DNA from: an uncultured Oscillospiraceae bacterium
GTDB taxonomy: Bacteria; Bacillota; Clostridia; Oscillospirales; Acutalibacteraceae
Assembly (NCBI GenBank): GCA_900550095.1
Contig: URRG01000076.1
Coordinates: forward strand, 1-8,720
Length of the DNA stretch: 8,720 nt
Direction: 5' to 3'
In this document: piece after piece, positions 1 to 5,307 of the stretch
Layout: every line of letters begins with the position of its first letter
Position numbering within the stretch: the stretch's first letter is position 1
The notes under the pieces: generated by a model
Told to the model about the DNA's origin: nothing
The model's input: the letters and a program-made list of their open reading frames with translations, nothing else
Database searches by the model: none
Position numbers and translations under genes: made by a program

Positions 1-117
1 TCTACCCCTGAAGCAAAACACGTCCCTGTACTGTCTTGGTTTCGCAGCTGTATGGTATTTAGTTCAAAGCCGCAATTCTGTATAATTTATGATTTTAATA
101 AAGATAGGATTTATTTT

Positions 118-762
118 TTAATACAGCAGCTTTTTTACATCATCGTTATGTCCCATAACGATGATGGTTTCAGTGCCTTTAAATATATAATCCGCAGGGG
201 GGAGAGGCCTTACCGTATTGTTTTCCTTAGTTGCCAGAATACTGATATGGAACTTCGTCCGCACAGCCTTCTGCACGATGCTCTTCCCAACCCATGACTC
301 CGGCACGGAAATCTCAAATATAGAGTAATCCGGCATGAGCTCGACAAATTCAAAAATATTTCCGGCACTGCATTTCACCGCAAGATGTTCCGCAGTTTCC
401 CGCTCCGGGTAGATCACCTTATCCGCTCCGTTCCGCAGCAGGAATTTGGCGTGCACATCCCGGCTGGCCCGTGCAATGACATATTTAGCGCCCAACTCCT
501 TTAAAAGGCAGGTCGCTTCCAAGGAACTCTGAAAATTATCCCCGATAGCCACCACGCAGATATCAAAATTCCCTATGCCCAGGGACTCCAGGAAGTGCGC
601 CTTTGTAGCGTCGCCGATCTGGGCGTTGGTGACGTAAGGAAGCGCGTCGTTCACGCGGTCCTCCACAATATCCACGGCCATGACTTCATTATCCAGTTCC
701 GTCAGGGTTCTGGCCATGTGGCGTCCAAACCGCCCAAGTCCCACTATCAAAACTGTTTTCAT
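118..762 (-). CDS. ktrA: KtrA/TrkA-type K+ uptake regulatory subunit (RCK protein)
   Basis: Cytoplasmic gating subunit expected to sit under a KtrB/TrkH-type K+ channel and open it according to bound nucleotide. The 214-residue protein has an N-terminal RCK/TrkA-N Rossmann fold with the dinucleotide loop GLGRFG at residues 8-13 and the acidic ribose-binding residue D31 after the second strand, plus GDAT at 50-53. From about residue 135 a TrkA-C domain follows, the domain that binds c-di-AMP in characterised KtrA proteins. Length fits KtrA (about 220 residues). I chose the ATG at 762 because AAGGAG lies 11 nt upstream and the Rossmann strand MKTVLIVGLG starts there; the frame stays open to 888, but that part reads as untranslated leader. 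No ktrB/trkH gene is adjacent upstream, so the membrane partner lies beyond the left edge or elsewhere. The ktrA/ktrC/trkA choice is uncertain. Confidence 0.9.
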   Translation of the reverse strand: MKTVLIVGLGRFGRHMARTLTELDNEVMAVDIVEDRVNDALPYVTNAQIGDATKAHFLESLGIGNFDICVVAIGDNFQSSLEATCLLKELGAKYVIARASRDVHAKFLLRNGADKVIYPERETAEHLAVKCSAGNIFEFVELMPDYSIFEISVPESWVGKSIVQKAVRTKFHISILATKENNTVRPLPPADYIFKGTETIIVMGHNDDVKKLLY

Positions 763-782
763 AACTATTCCTGCTCCTTCTT

Positions 783-858
783 TCCGGCCCAATCGTGAAG
801 CAGACGGAATTTTTGAGTTCGTCCGCATTCCCATATCTGCATCAGATTTTCTGCCGGA
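783..858 (-). promoter_or_regulatory. Structured 5' leader of the ktrA-like gene (candidate cis-regulatory RNA)
   Basis: Read on the minus strand, the untranslated stretch between promoter and gene can form a three-way junction. An outer 6-bp stem TCCGGC/GCCGGA (858-853 with 788-783) encloses a 5-bp hairpin ATCTG-ATG-CAGAT (847-835) and a 7-bp hairpin GCGGACG/CGTCTGC with one G-U pair (826-800). The outer stem ends 3 nt before the AAGGAG Shine-Dalgarno (779-774). It does not resemble the ydaO c-di-AMP riboswitch that often precedes ktr genes, so if it is real its class is unknown to me. Short stems can arise by chance. Confidence 0.35.
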
Positions 859-878
859 TTTCCCACAATTACGGTAAG

Positions 879-907
879 AGTATGGCACTTCCTGCAGGCT
901 TTGTCAA
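879..907 (-). promoter_or_regulatory. Sigma-A promoter for the ktrA-like gene
   Basis: On the minus strand a perfect TTGACA (907-902) is followed after 17 nt by CATACT (884-879, 4 of 6 consensus). Transcription would begin near 872 and give a leader of about 110 nt before the ATG at 762. Confidence 0.6.
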
Positions 908-942
908 CACCCAGTTTTCTCCGGCGGCTTCATCATCTTCTA

Positions 943-971
943 TTGACCTTTTTTCCATTCTGTACTAAACT
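943..971 (+). promoter_or_regulatory. Sigma-A promoter for the URO-D family gene
   Basis: TTGACC (943-948, 5 of 6) is separated by 17 nt from TAAACT (966-971, 4 of 6). It points at the gene starting at 1054 and lies only 35 bp from the divergent ktrA promoter, so a regulator bound between them could affect both. Confidence 0.5.
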
Positions 972-993
972 GAAAGAAGAAAGCGCAGAAACC

Positions 994-1003
994 CTAGCGC
1001 TAG
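994..1003. promoter_or_regulatory. CTAGCGCTAG palindrome downstream of the promoter (possible operator)
   Basis: A perfect 10-bp palindrome lies about 15-25 nt downstream of the expected transcription start of the URO-D family gene. That is a typical position for a roadblock repressor. No matching regulator gene is in the window, and a palindrome of this size can be chance. Confidence 0.25.
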
Positions 1004-1053
1004 ACAAAAGGCCTGTATGTGAGAAAGGAATTTAGATTTGGGAGGAAACACCA

Positions 1054-2028
1054 ATGGATAAGAGGACAAGAGTTTTAAACGCCCTGAATAAAAAACCAGT
1101 GGATCATGTGCCCGTAGGCTTTTGGTTCCATTTTGCAGGTGAAGAAACCGTAGGGGAAAATTTCATCAAAGCGCAGCTGGCGTATTACAGAGACGTGGAT
1201 ATGGATTTCATCAAAATCATGAGCGACGGCTATTTTTATCTGCCTCTTTCGATCAAAATCGAAAAGGCGTCCGACTGGAACAACCTGAAGCCTCTCACTC
1301 GGGACGACCCCTTCATCAAGGATCAGGTATGGCGCGTAAAGCGTATGGTAGAAGAAGTCGGAAAGGAATGCTGCCTCTTTTATAATGTTTTCGCCCCCTT
1401 TACCTGCATGCGCTTCGCTCTCCCGGACGAAGTCATCATGCAGCATCTGAAAGAGGACCGAAACGCCGTTATGCGCGCTTTGGACGTTATCGCCCATGAT
1501 CAGGCTCTTCTAAGCGAGCTGGTTCTCACGGAAGGCGGATGCGACGGCATTTACTATTGTGTGCAGGGCGGCGAAATCGGCCGCTTTACCACAGAGGAGT
1601 ATAAGGCTACGATCGCTCCCAGCGACATGTATGTCCTGGAGCATGCCAATCGGTTCTCTGCGAACAATATCCTTCATTGCTGCGGCTGGGTAGGCGCCAA
1701 AAACAATCTTCCCCTGTGGAAGGACTACCCGGCCAAGTGCGTAAACTGGGCTGTCTATGTAGAAGAACTCCCCCTGGAGGACGGCCGCTTCTTCTTCGGG
1801 GACAGAGCTGTGCTGGGCGGGTTTGAAACCCTGCACCTCAATGAAGAGTGCACCGATTACAAAGGGCTTCTCTACCATGGCAGCAAGGAAGAAATTCAGC
1901 AGTTCACAAAGGATACCATCCTTCGCTTTGGCAAGCGCGGCCTGATTCTGGGCGGTGACTGCACCATCGGCGCGTATTTGGATCATGAACGTATCCGCTG
2001 GGTCATTGAGGCTGCCAGAGAAATATAA
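1054..2028 (+). CDS. URO-D superfamily protein, corrinoid methyltransferase-like
   Basis: A 324-residue cytoplasmic protein with the uroporphyrinogen decarboxylase (TIM-barrel) fold signature: an RTRVLNALNKKPVDHVPVGF-type opening and the C-terminal GLILGGDCTIG block. Zinc ligands of the MtaA/MtbA methylcobamide methyltransferase branch appear present: H208 and C210 in ILHCCGW (H-x-C) and C303 in GGDC. In that branch they activate a thiol that accepts a methyl group from a corrinoid protein. The N-terminal Arg-rich substrate motif of true HemE is absent. The protein is therefore more likely a methyltransferase or related enzyme than a decarboxylase, but no corrinoid protein or haem/B12 gene is adjacent, so substrate and acceptor are unknown. 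GGAGG at 1041-1045, 8 nt before ATG, supports the start. It is monocistronic: own promoter, terminator at 2055. Confidence 0.85.
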   Translation: MDKRTRVLNALNKKPVDHVPVGFWFHFAGEETVGENFIKAQLAYYRDVDMDFIKIMSDGYFYLPLSIKIEKASDWNNLKPLTRDDPFIKDQVWRVKRMVEEVGKECCLFYNVFAPFTCMRFALPDEVIMQHLKEDRNAVMRALDVIAHDQALLSELVLTEGGCDGIYYCVQGGEIGRFTTEEYKATIAPSDMYVLEHANRFSANNILHCCGWVGAKNNLPLWKDYPAKCVNWAVYVEELPLEDGRFFFGDRAVLGGFETLHLNEECTDYKGLLYHGSKEEIQQFTKDTILRFGKRGLILGGDCTIGAYLDHERIRWVIEAAREI

Positions 2029-2051
2029 AAAAACCGTTGCATATCCGGTTT
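2021..2051 (-). terminator. Intrinsic terminator reading leftwards
   Basis: On the minus strand AAACCG (2051-2046) and CGGTTT (2036-2031) form a 6-bp stem with a 9-nt loop, followed by a long U tract (TTTTTTT then ATATTT) that overlaps the stop of the convergent URO-D gene. It suggests that something on the minus strand just to the right is transcribed, and it supports the small gene at 2067-2243. Confidence 0.5.
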
Positions 2052-2054
2052 CTT

Positions 2055-2095
2055 CCCCCGGTTTCCTCACATGAGGAACGCCGGGGGATTTTTCT
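2055..2095 (+). terminator. Intrinsic terminator of the URO-D family gene
   Basis: CCCCCGG plus TTCCTCA on the left arm (2055-2068) pair with TGAGGAA and CCGGGGG on the right (ending at 2087), leaving only a small internal mismatch. The T-rich tail ATTTTTCTT follows. It starts 27 nt after the stop codon. Confidence 0.85.
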
Positions 2096-2243
2096 TGGCC
2101 GCACAGCCGCCGCATAAACCATAAACCGGTATCTCTCTATTCCCCTTGCTTTCATCGGAAAGACAATCGGCTTGGATTTTCTGAGAGACGCGGTATACGG
2201 CCGAAATCTCCATAGGCCCTAAAACCCGGCACAGCCTTTTCAT
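2067..2243 (-). CDS. Possible small Cys-containing protein, 58 residues
   Basis: Not recognised. The reading frame starts at ATG 2243 with a strong GGGAGGG about 5 nt upstream, and ends 16 nt before a minus-strand intrinsic terminator with a long U tract. The protein is basic at its start (MKRLCRVL). It has a middle that reads like ordinary coding sequence (EISAVYRVSQKIQADCLSD) and a CGGC (C-x-x-C) near the end, with Cys at residues 5 and 29 as well; a small metal or redox site is possible but unproven. Against it: the last ten codons overlap the stem of the opposite-strand terminator, and the frame could simply be open by chance. The frame stays open to an ATG at 2369, but that longer form lacks a good ribosome site. 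Confidence 0.35.
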   Translation of the reverse strand: MKRLCRVLGPMEISAVYRVSQKIQADCLSDESKGNREIPVYGLCGGCAAKKNPPAFLM

Positions 2244-2270
2244 GGGGCCCTCCCTCAGCCTCCAGCGCCG

Positions 2271-2320
2271 TTTCAGAAAATGCTTTTCATCTGAAATCTG
2301 CGGAAAGCGGCAATTTCCGC
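2271..2320 (-). other. Two adjacent hairpins upstream of the small gene
   Basis: TTTCAGA (2271-2277) pairs with TCTGAAA (2290-2296), and GCGGAAA (2300-2306) pairs with TTTCCGC (2314-2320). Both are perfect 7-bp stems 3 nt apart. They lie between the terminator at 2373-2411 and the small minus-strand frame, so they may be part of its leader. No other gene is seen in 2244-2372. Confidence 0.3.
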
Positions 2321-2372
2321 ATTCGGTCCGCACCGGCGCCCTCAGGGCTTTAGAACAGCAAAACCGCATAAG

Positions 2373-2411
2373 AAAGAGGATGTCCCTTACCGCTGGGCAT
2401 CCTCTTTTTAT
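2373..2411 (-). terminator. Bidirectional terminator behind the SDR-vanX pair
   Basis: AAAGAGGATG-T-CCC (2373-2386) pairs with GGGCATCCTCTTT (2395-2407) with a single bulged T. The minus-strand tail is TTTCTT and the plus-strand tail is TTTTTAT. It lies about 100 nt after the vanX stop with no gene between (2408-2503), so it most likely ends that transcript. Confidence 0.65.
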
Positions 2412-2503
2412 AGCGCATACTGTCGGTTTTCGAAACTATCGAGAGTAAACGGCCTGCAGCCATAAAAGCACTTTTAAAAAAGCACTCTGGGCGATATCCG
2501 CTT

Positions 2504-3292
2504 TCAAAGCGCCGCAGGCTCCGCCGGAGCAGCCGGCTGGACCTCCGGATAAAGCTGCGGAGAAAATCCATTACCAGAGGCCGGAGCCTTGGCCGGCGGC
2601 TCAACATAGCTGTAAACCGGCGTGCCCCCCGTCTTGCCGGCCCAAGCTCTGTCCCCATAGGAAAAATGCCACCATTCACCGCTGTAATTGACGAAGCCCG
2701 CCGCCAGCATGCAATGATACAGAAGGCGTCTGTTCCGAGCCGCTTCTCCGTCGCCGGGAAACTCCTTGTATTCCTCCAGATACCTGGTGGCAGCCCGGGG
2801 AGAAAAATCGTCAAAGCCTGTACCCATGGGAAGAGGCGCGCCTCCCCGGCAAAGAGTCAGATCCACCGCTCCGCCCGTAGTGTGAGGAGCCGGGCGGAGA
2901 TAATCTATTCTGGGCAGGGCCACGAACCGGTCGATCTCCTCATCCAGCCGTTCCCGGCTCCAATCCGGATGCAGGCGTACCAGCTCCGCCAGATAAGAGT
3001 CATACAGCGCCTGCTGCACGGCAACCGGGCGCAGGCTGTCAAAAATCAGGAAACCATACTCCTCCGGAAGGCTCTGCAGAGCATCCAAAAGCATTCCGGC
3101 AACTGTCCGCCGCGCATAACAGCGGGAAAGAGCCCCATTCAGGTTCTGTCTGTAATAGGAAGCCGCATATACAATTCTTGGGGAGATATGGGTAATATCC
3201 GCGAGAGGCTCTCCGCATTCCCGGGGAAAGGGGATGTCCTCCCCCGGCGGAGAAACCGGTATGGGCTCAGCCATCCAATCCTGCAGGCTCAC
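2504..3292 (-). CDS. vanX: VanX-family D-alanyl-D-alanine dipeptidase (M15)
   Basis: Zinc dipeptidase expected to split D-Ala-D-Ala in the cytoplasm; no signal peptide is present. Key residues are in order: R88 in FDSLRPVA, zinc ligands H137 and D144 in PHTTGGAVD, then catalytic E206 and zinc ligand H209 in GEWWH. Spacings match VanX (H to D 7, E to H 3). The Ser that normally opens the S-x-H-x-x-G motif is Ala135. Length is 262 residues, longer than VanX (about 200), with an Ala/Pro-rich tail from about 232. The start is GTG at 3292, which shares GTGA with the stop of the upstream SDR gene (4-nt overlap); GGAGGGG lies about 10 nt upstream, so translation is probably coupled. No vanH, vanA or vanRS is present, so a role in D-Ala-D-Ala or peptidoglycan salvage is likelier than glycopeptide resistance. 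Confidence 0.88.
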   Translation of the reverse strand: MSLQDWMAEPIPVSPPGEDIPFPRECGEPLADITHISPRIVYAASYYRQNLNGALSRCYARRTVAGMLLDALQSLPEEYGFLIFDSLRPVAVQQALYDSYLAELVRLHPDWSRERLDEEIDRFVALPRIDYLRPAPHTTGGAVDLTLCRGGAPLPMGTGFDDFSPRAATRYLEEYKEFPGDGEAARNRRLLYHCMLAAGFVNYSGEWWHFSYGDRAWAGKTGGTPVYSYVEPPAKAPASGNGFSPQLYPEVQPAAPAEPAAL

Positions 3293-4326
3293 TTTTCCGG
3301 CTCCCCTCCGTTCCCAGCGGCCAGGCCTGAAAAGTACGCCGCAATGAGCCTGTCGCACCATCCGTCGAACTCCGGATCCTCTCTGCGGCACTCGGGATGC
3401 TCTTCCATATACGCAAGGCAGCGGCGCACGCCCTGGTCAAAGCGCACACCGGCGCAGAACCCGGGCACAAGCCGTTTGATCTTGCTGTTGTCAAACACAA
3501 CAGAATGGGCCTTATCGCCCATAAGGCCGCCCATAAACTCCCTGTCCCAGGCGGAAATATAGTCGGTAGGGATATGCACCAAATGGGGCGTTGCCCCCAA
3601 GGCCCGGCCCACGATCTCGTAAGCCTGGTTCCACGTGAGCGTCTCGTCGCTGGTGATGTGGACCGTTTCCCCCAGCGCATGGGGATTTCCCATAAGGCCG
3701 CAGAAGCCTTTTGCAAAATCCGTGCTGAAGGTAAACGTCCAGAGAGAGGTCCCGTCTCCGTGGACGATCACGGGCTTTCCCTGCCGCATTCTCTCCAAAA
3801 CCTGCCAGCTTCCCTTTCTGCCTTCCACCGCCATGGGGACCGATCTCTCGCAGTAGGTATGGGAGGGCCGCACAATAGTCACCGGAAAACCCGTTTCCCG
3901 GTAGGCCCTGTTCAAAACGTCTTCACAGGCAATTTTATTTCTGGCATAAAGCCAATACGGATTCTTTCTGGGCGTGCTTTCCGTTATCATAAAATGGGCG
4001 GGAGGCGTCTGATATACCGAAGCCGAGCTGATAAAAATATACTGCCCGCATTTCCCGCTGAACAGATCGATATCCCGCTCCGCTTCCAGGGGCGTAAAAC
4101 CTATAAATTCGGCTATCACGTCAAAATACCGGCCCTGCACAGCCGCCTTCATGGCCTCGGCGTCACTGCAGTCCGCCTGCAGCCATTCTACGCCTTCAGG
4201 AAGCTCTCCGCGCCGGCTGCCCCGGTTCATACAGGTCACCTCCCAGCCCTGTTCCAAGGCCAGGCGGACACATGCGGTGCTGATCGTTCCCGTTCCGCCG
4301 ATAAACAAAGCTTTTAACCCTTTCAT
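3289..4326 (-). CDS. NAD(P)-dependent epimerase/dehydratase-like extended SDR
   Basis: A 345-residue extended short-chain dehydrogenase/reductase. The N-terminal Rossmann motif is GGTGTIS at 10-16 (third Gly replaced, as in the atypical CSP41-like epimerase subgroup). ISSASVYQ at 99-106 supplies the catalytic Ser/Thr region, Y127 and K131 form the Y-x-x-x-K catalytic pair, and RPSHTY at 153-158 follows. Such enzymes act on nucleotide sugars or related small molecules; the substrate cannot be read here. ATG 4326 has GGGAGG 8 nt upstream. It is the first gene of a translationally coupled pair with vanX. Cys content is fairly high, and the C-terminus ends in a Gly/Glu-rich tail. No sugar-nucleotide or cell-wall glycosyltransferase genes are nearby to assign a pathway. 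Confidence 0.88.
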   Translation of the reverse strand: MKGLKALFIGGTGTISTACVRLALEQGWEVTCMNRGSRRGELPEGVEWLQADCSDAEAMKAAVQGRYFDVIAEFIGFTPLEAERDIDLFSGKCGQYIFISSASVYQTPPAHFMITESTPRKNPYWLYARNKIACEDVLNRAYRETGFPVTIVRPSHTYCERSVPMAVEGRKGSWQVLERMRQGKPVIVHGDGTSLWTFTFSTDFAKGFCGLMGNPHALGETVHITSDETLTWNQAYEIVGRALGATPHLVHIPTDYISAWDREFMGGLMGDKAHSVVFDNSKIKRLVPGFCAGVRFDQGVRRCLAYMEEHPECRREDPEFDGWCDRLIAAYFSGLAAGNGGEPEK

Positions 4327-4349
4327 CTTGCTTTCCTCCCGTTTTTGTT

Positions 4350-4390
4350 GTATACTTATATACTGTATTTTTGAATTGTTTCGACAATTC
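4350..4390. promoter_or_regulatory. Two palindromes upstream of the SDR-vanX pair (operator or leader hairpin)
   Basis: GAATTGT-TTCG-ACAATTC (4373-4390, perfect 7-bp arms) and GTATA-CTTA-TATAC (4350-4363, perfect 5-bp arms) have centres 25 bp apart, both with 4-nt spacers. A minus-strand TATAAG (4360-4355) with a weak TCGAAA (4384-4379) would place a promoter inside them, making them operators. If the upstream promoter at 4471-4498 is used instead, the first palindrome becomes a leader hairpin. Confidence 0.35.
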
Positions 4391-4470
4391 TTTCTCTGCC
4401 GGTATCATCCGTTTCAAGCGGTCTTTGCGGTATCTTCAGGAAGATAAAGCCTTCTGCCGCTTCTGTTCTG

Positions 4471-4498
4471 ATTGTATCACAGAATGAGAGGATGTCCA
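4471..4498 (-). promoter_or_regulatory. Extended -10 promoter candidate for SDR-vanX
   Basis: On the minus strand TGGACA (4498-4493, 5 of 6) is followed after 16 nt by TACAAT (4476-4471, 5 of 6), which is preceded by TGA and so gives the extended TGn element. The transcript would start near 4464 and have a leader of about 138 nt before the SDR ATG. Confidence 0.45.
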
Positions 4499-4507
4499 GT
4501 AGATTTT

Positions 4508-4786
4508 TCAAATGAGGCTGTTTCGGGTGAGTCTCATAAAACCGAAACCGGTGCCGGGAGATGCTTCCCGCACATTCCTCCGCCAGGGCTCGCTCTCCAG
4601 ATAAAGGATTCTGTATTCTGCCGGGAAATAGGCATACTGAAACAGAGGGACGCGTATCGCCGGCGGCTCGTCTGCACGGCCAGTTGATTTCTCAAATTGC
4701 AGGCGCAGTTTCGCAGGTCTTTTCCATGTGTATTTTATTTTTATGAAAGGGAAGGTGAGTTGGATGCTGAAAGGTTTTTCCGCTCT
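4508..4786 (-). pseudogene. Startless minus-strand reading frame, probable 3' gene remnant
   Basis: The minus frame is open for 93 codons between the stop at 4789-4787 and the TGA at 4510-4508. It contains no ATG, GTG or TTG in a usable position. The last 55 or so codons read like real protein: LFQYAYFPAEYRILYLESEP, then a WRRNVREASPGTGFGFMRL segment, with ordinary codon choice and few rare codons. The right part overlaps the start of the plus-strand acyltransferase gene and is probably not coding. I do not recognise the family. A chance open frame is the alternative; the plus-strand frames here look like its shadows. Apart from this and the regulatory sites, 4327-4763 holds no gene that I can see. 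Confidence 0.25.
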
Positions 4787-5291
4787 TCAGATTCTGTTTC
4801 TGAATATCCTTGTGATCGGGGTGTGGCATGTTTCGGTATTTATTGCCTGCGTCAAACTGCCTCCCTCCTATTTCAACTGCAACAAAGGCCGGTTCCGCCC
4901 CAGAGAATGGGAACGCGGGGGCCGCTGGTACCGCGACAAGCTGAAAATCAACGTATGGAAGGATAAAGTTCCCCAGCATGTGGCGAAGGACGGCTTCTCC
5001 AAATCTCATATCACAGACGTTTCCATTGAATATCTGGATGAGTTCATCATGGAAACCTGCCGGGGCGAATGGAATCATACCACCGATGCCTTCTGCATTA
5101 TCTTTGTGCTGATCATGAATCCTCTTTCGTGGGGACTGTTCTGCAGCTTTCTGATCCTTTTAGGGAATCTCCCCTTTGCGGCTATCCAAAGGTACAACCG
5201 TTTCCGCCTGCTGACCGTACGCAAAAAGCTGCTGCGGGATCTTTCCAGGGCGGAAGCGCAGAAACAGGCTTCCCATACCGTAACCACTTGA
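4764..5291 (+). CDS. CrtO-like (glycosyl-4,4'-diaponeurosporenoate acyltransferase family) membrane protein
   Basis: A 175-residue integral membrane protein that resembles staphylococcal CrtO, which acylates the sugar of staphyloxanthin. Shared landmarks are REWERGGRWYRDKLKINVWK (47-66), the H/D-containing EYLDEFIMETCRGEWNH stretch (89-105), the NPLSWG turn (119-124) and NLPFAAIQRYNRFRL near the C-terminus (135-149). Hydrophobic segments lie at about 8-30, 109-118 and 122-139, followed by a basic cytosolic tail. Start: ATG 4764 has GGGAAGGTGAG just upstream; earlier in-frame ATGs at 4728 and 4743 have no ribosome site. The stop is 16 nt before the next gene, which suggests co-transcription. 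No carotenoid genes are in the window, so the true acceptor may be another glycolipid or envelope molecule. The family call is firm; the substrate is open. Confidence 0.8.
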   Translation: MLKGFSALQILFLNILVIGVWHVSVFIACVKLPPSYFNCNKGRFRPREWERGGRWYRDKLKINVWKDKVPQHVAKDGFSKSHITDVSIEYLDEFIMETCRGEWNHTTDAFCIIFVLIMNPLSWGLFCSFLILLGNLPFAAIQRYNRFRLLTVRKKLLRDLSRAEAQKQASHTVTT

Positions 5292-5307
5292 AAAGAGGTC
5301 GTTTAGT

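Noticed and set aside
58..86. A perfect TATAAT (81-86) on the plus strand that could be a promoter.
   Set aside because: The matching -35 is poor (3 of 6), it points antisense into the end of ktrA, and the surrounding stretch is simply AT-rich.
1510..2115. A 201-codon minus-strand frame.
   Set aside because: It is antisense to the URO-D gene and runs through both terminators; no supporting ribosome site or family.
2242..2448. A 68-codon plus-strand frame.
   Set aside because: It runs straight through the 2373-2411 hairpin and has no convincing ribosome site.
2461..2490. Repeated AAAAGCACT units.
   Set aside because: Two short A-rich copies with no symmetry or link to a gene; likely chance.
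2666..3562. A 298-codon plus-strand frame.
   Set aside because: It is antisense to vanX and to the end of the SDR gene and shows no motif.
3397..4317. A 306-codon plus-strand frame.
   Set aside because: It is fully antisense to the SDR gene, which has clear catalytic motifs; its protein has no domain pattern and no ribosome site.
4545..4700. A possible cobalamin-type riboswitch upstream of the acyltransferase, suggested by GGTGCC and nearby hairpins.
   Set aside because: The conserved B12-box order is not present, and the stretch is better explained as a decayed minus-strand coding segment.
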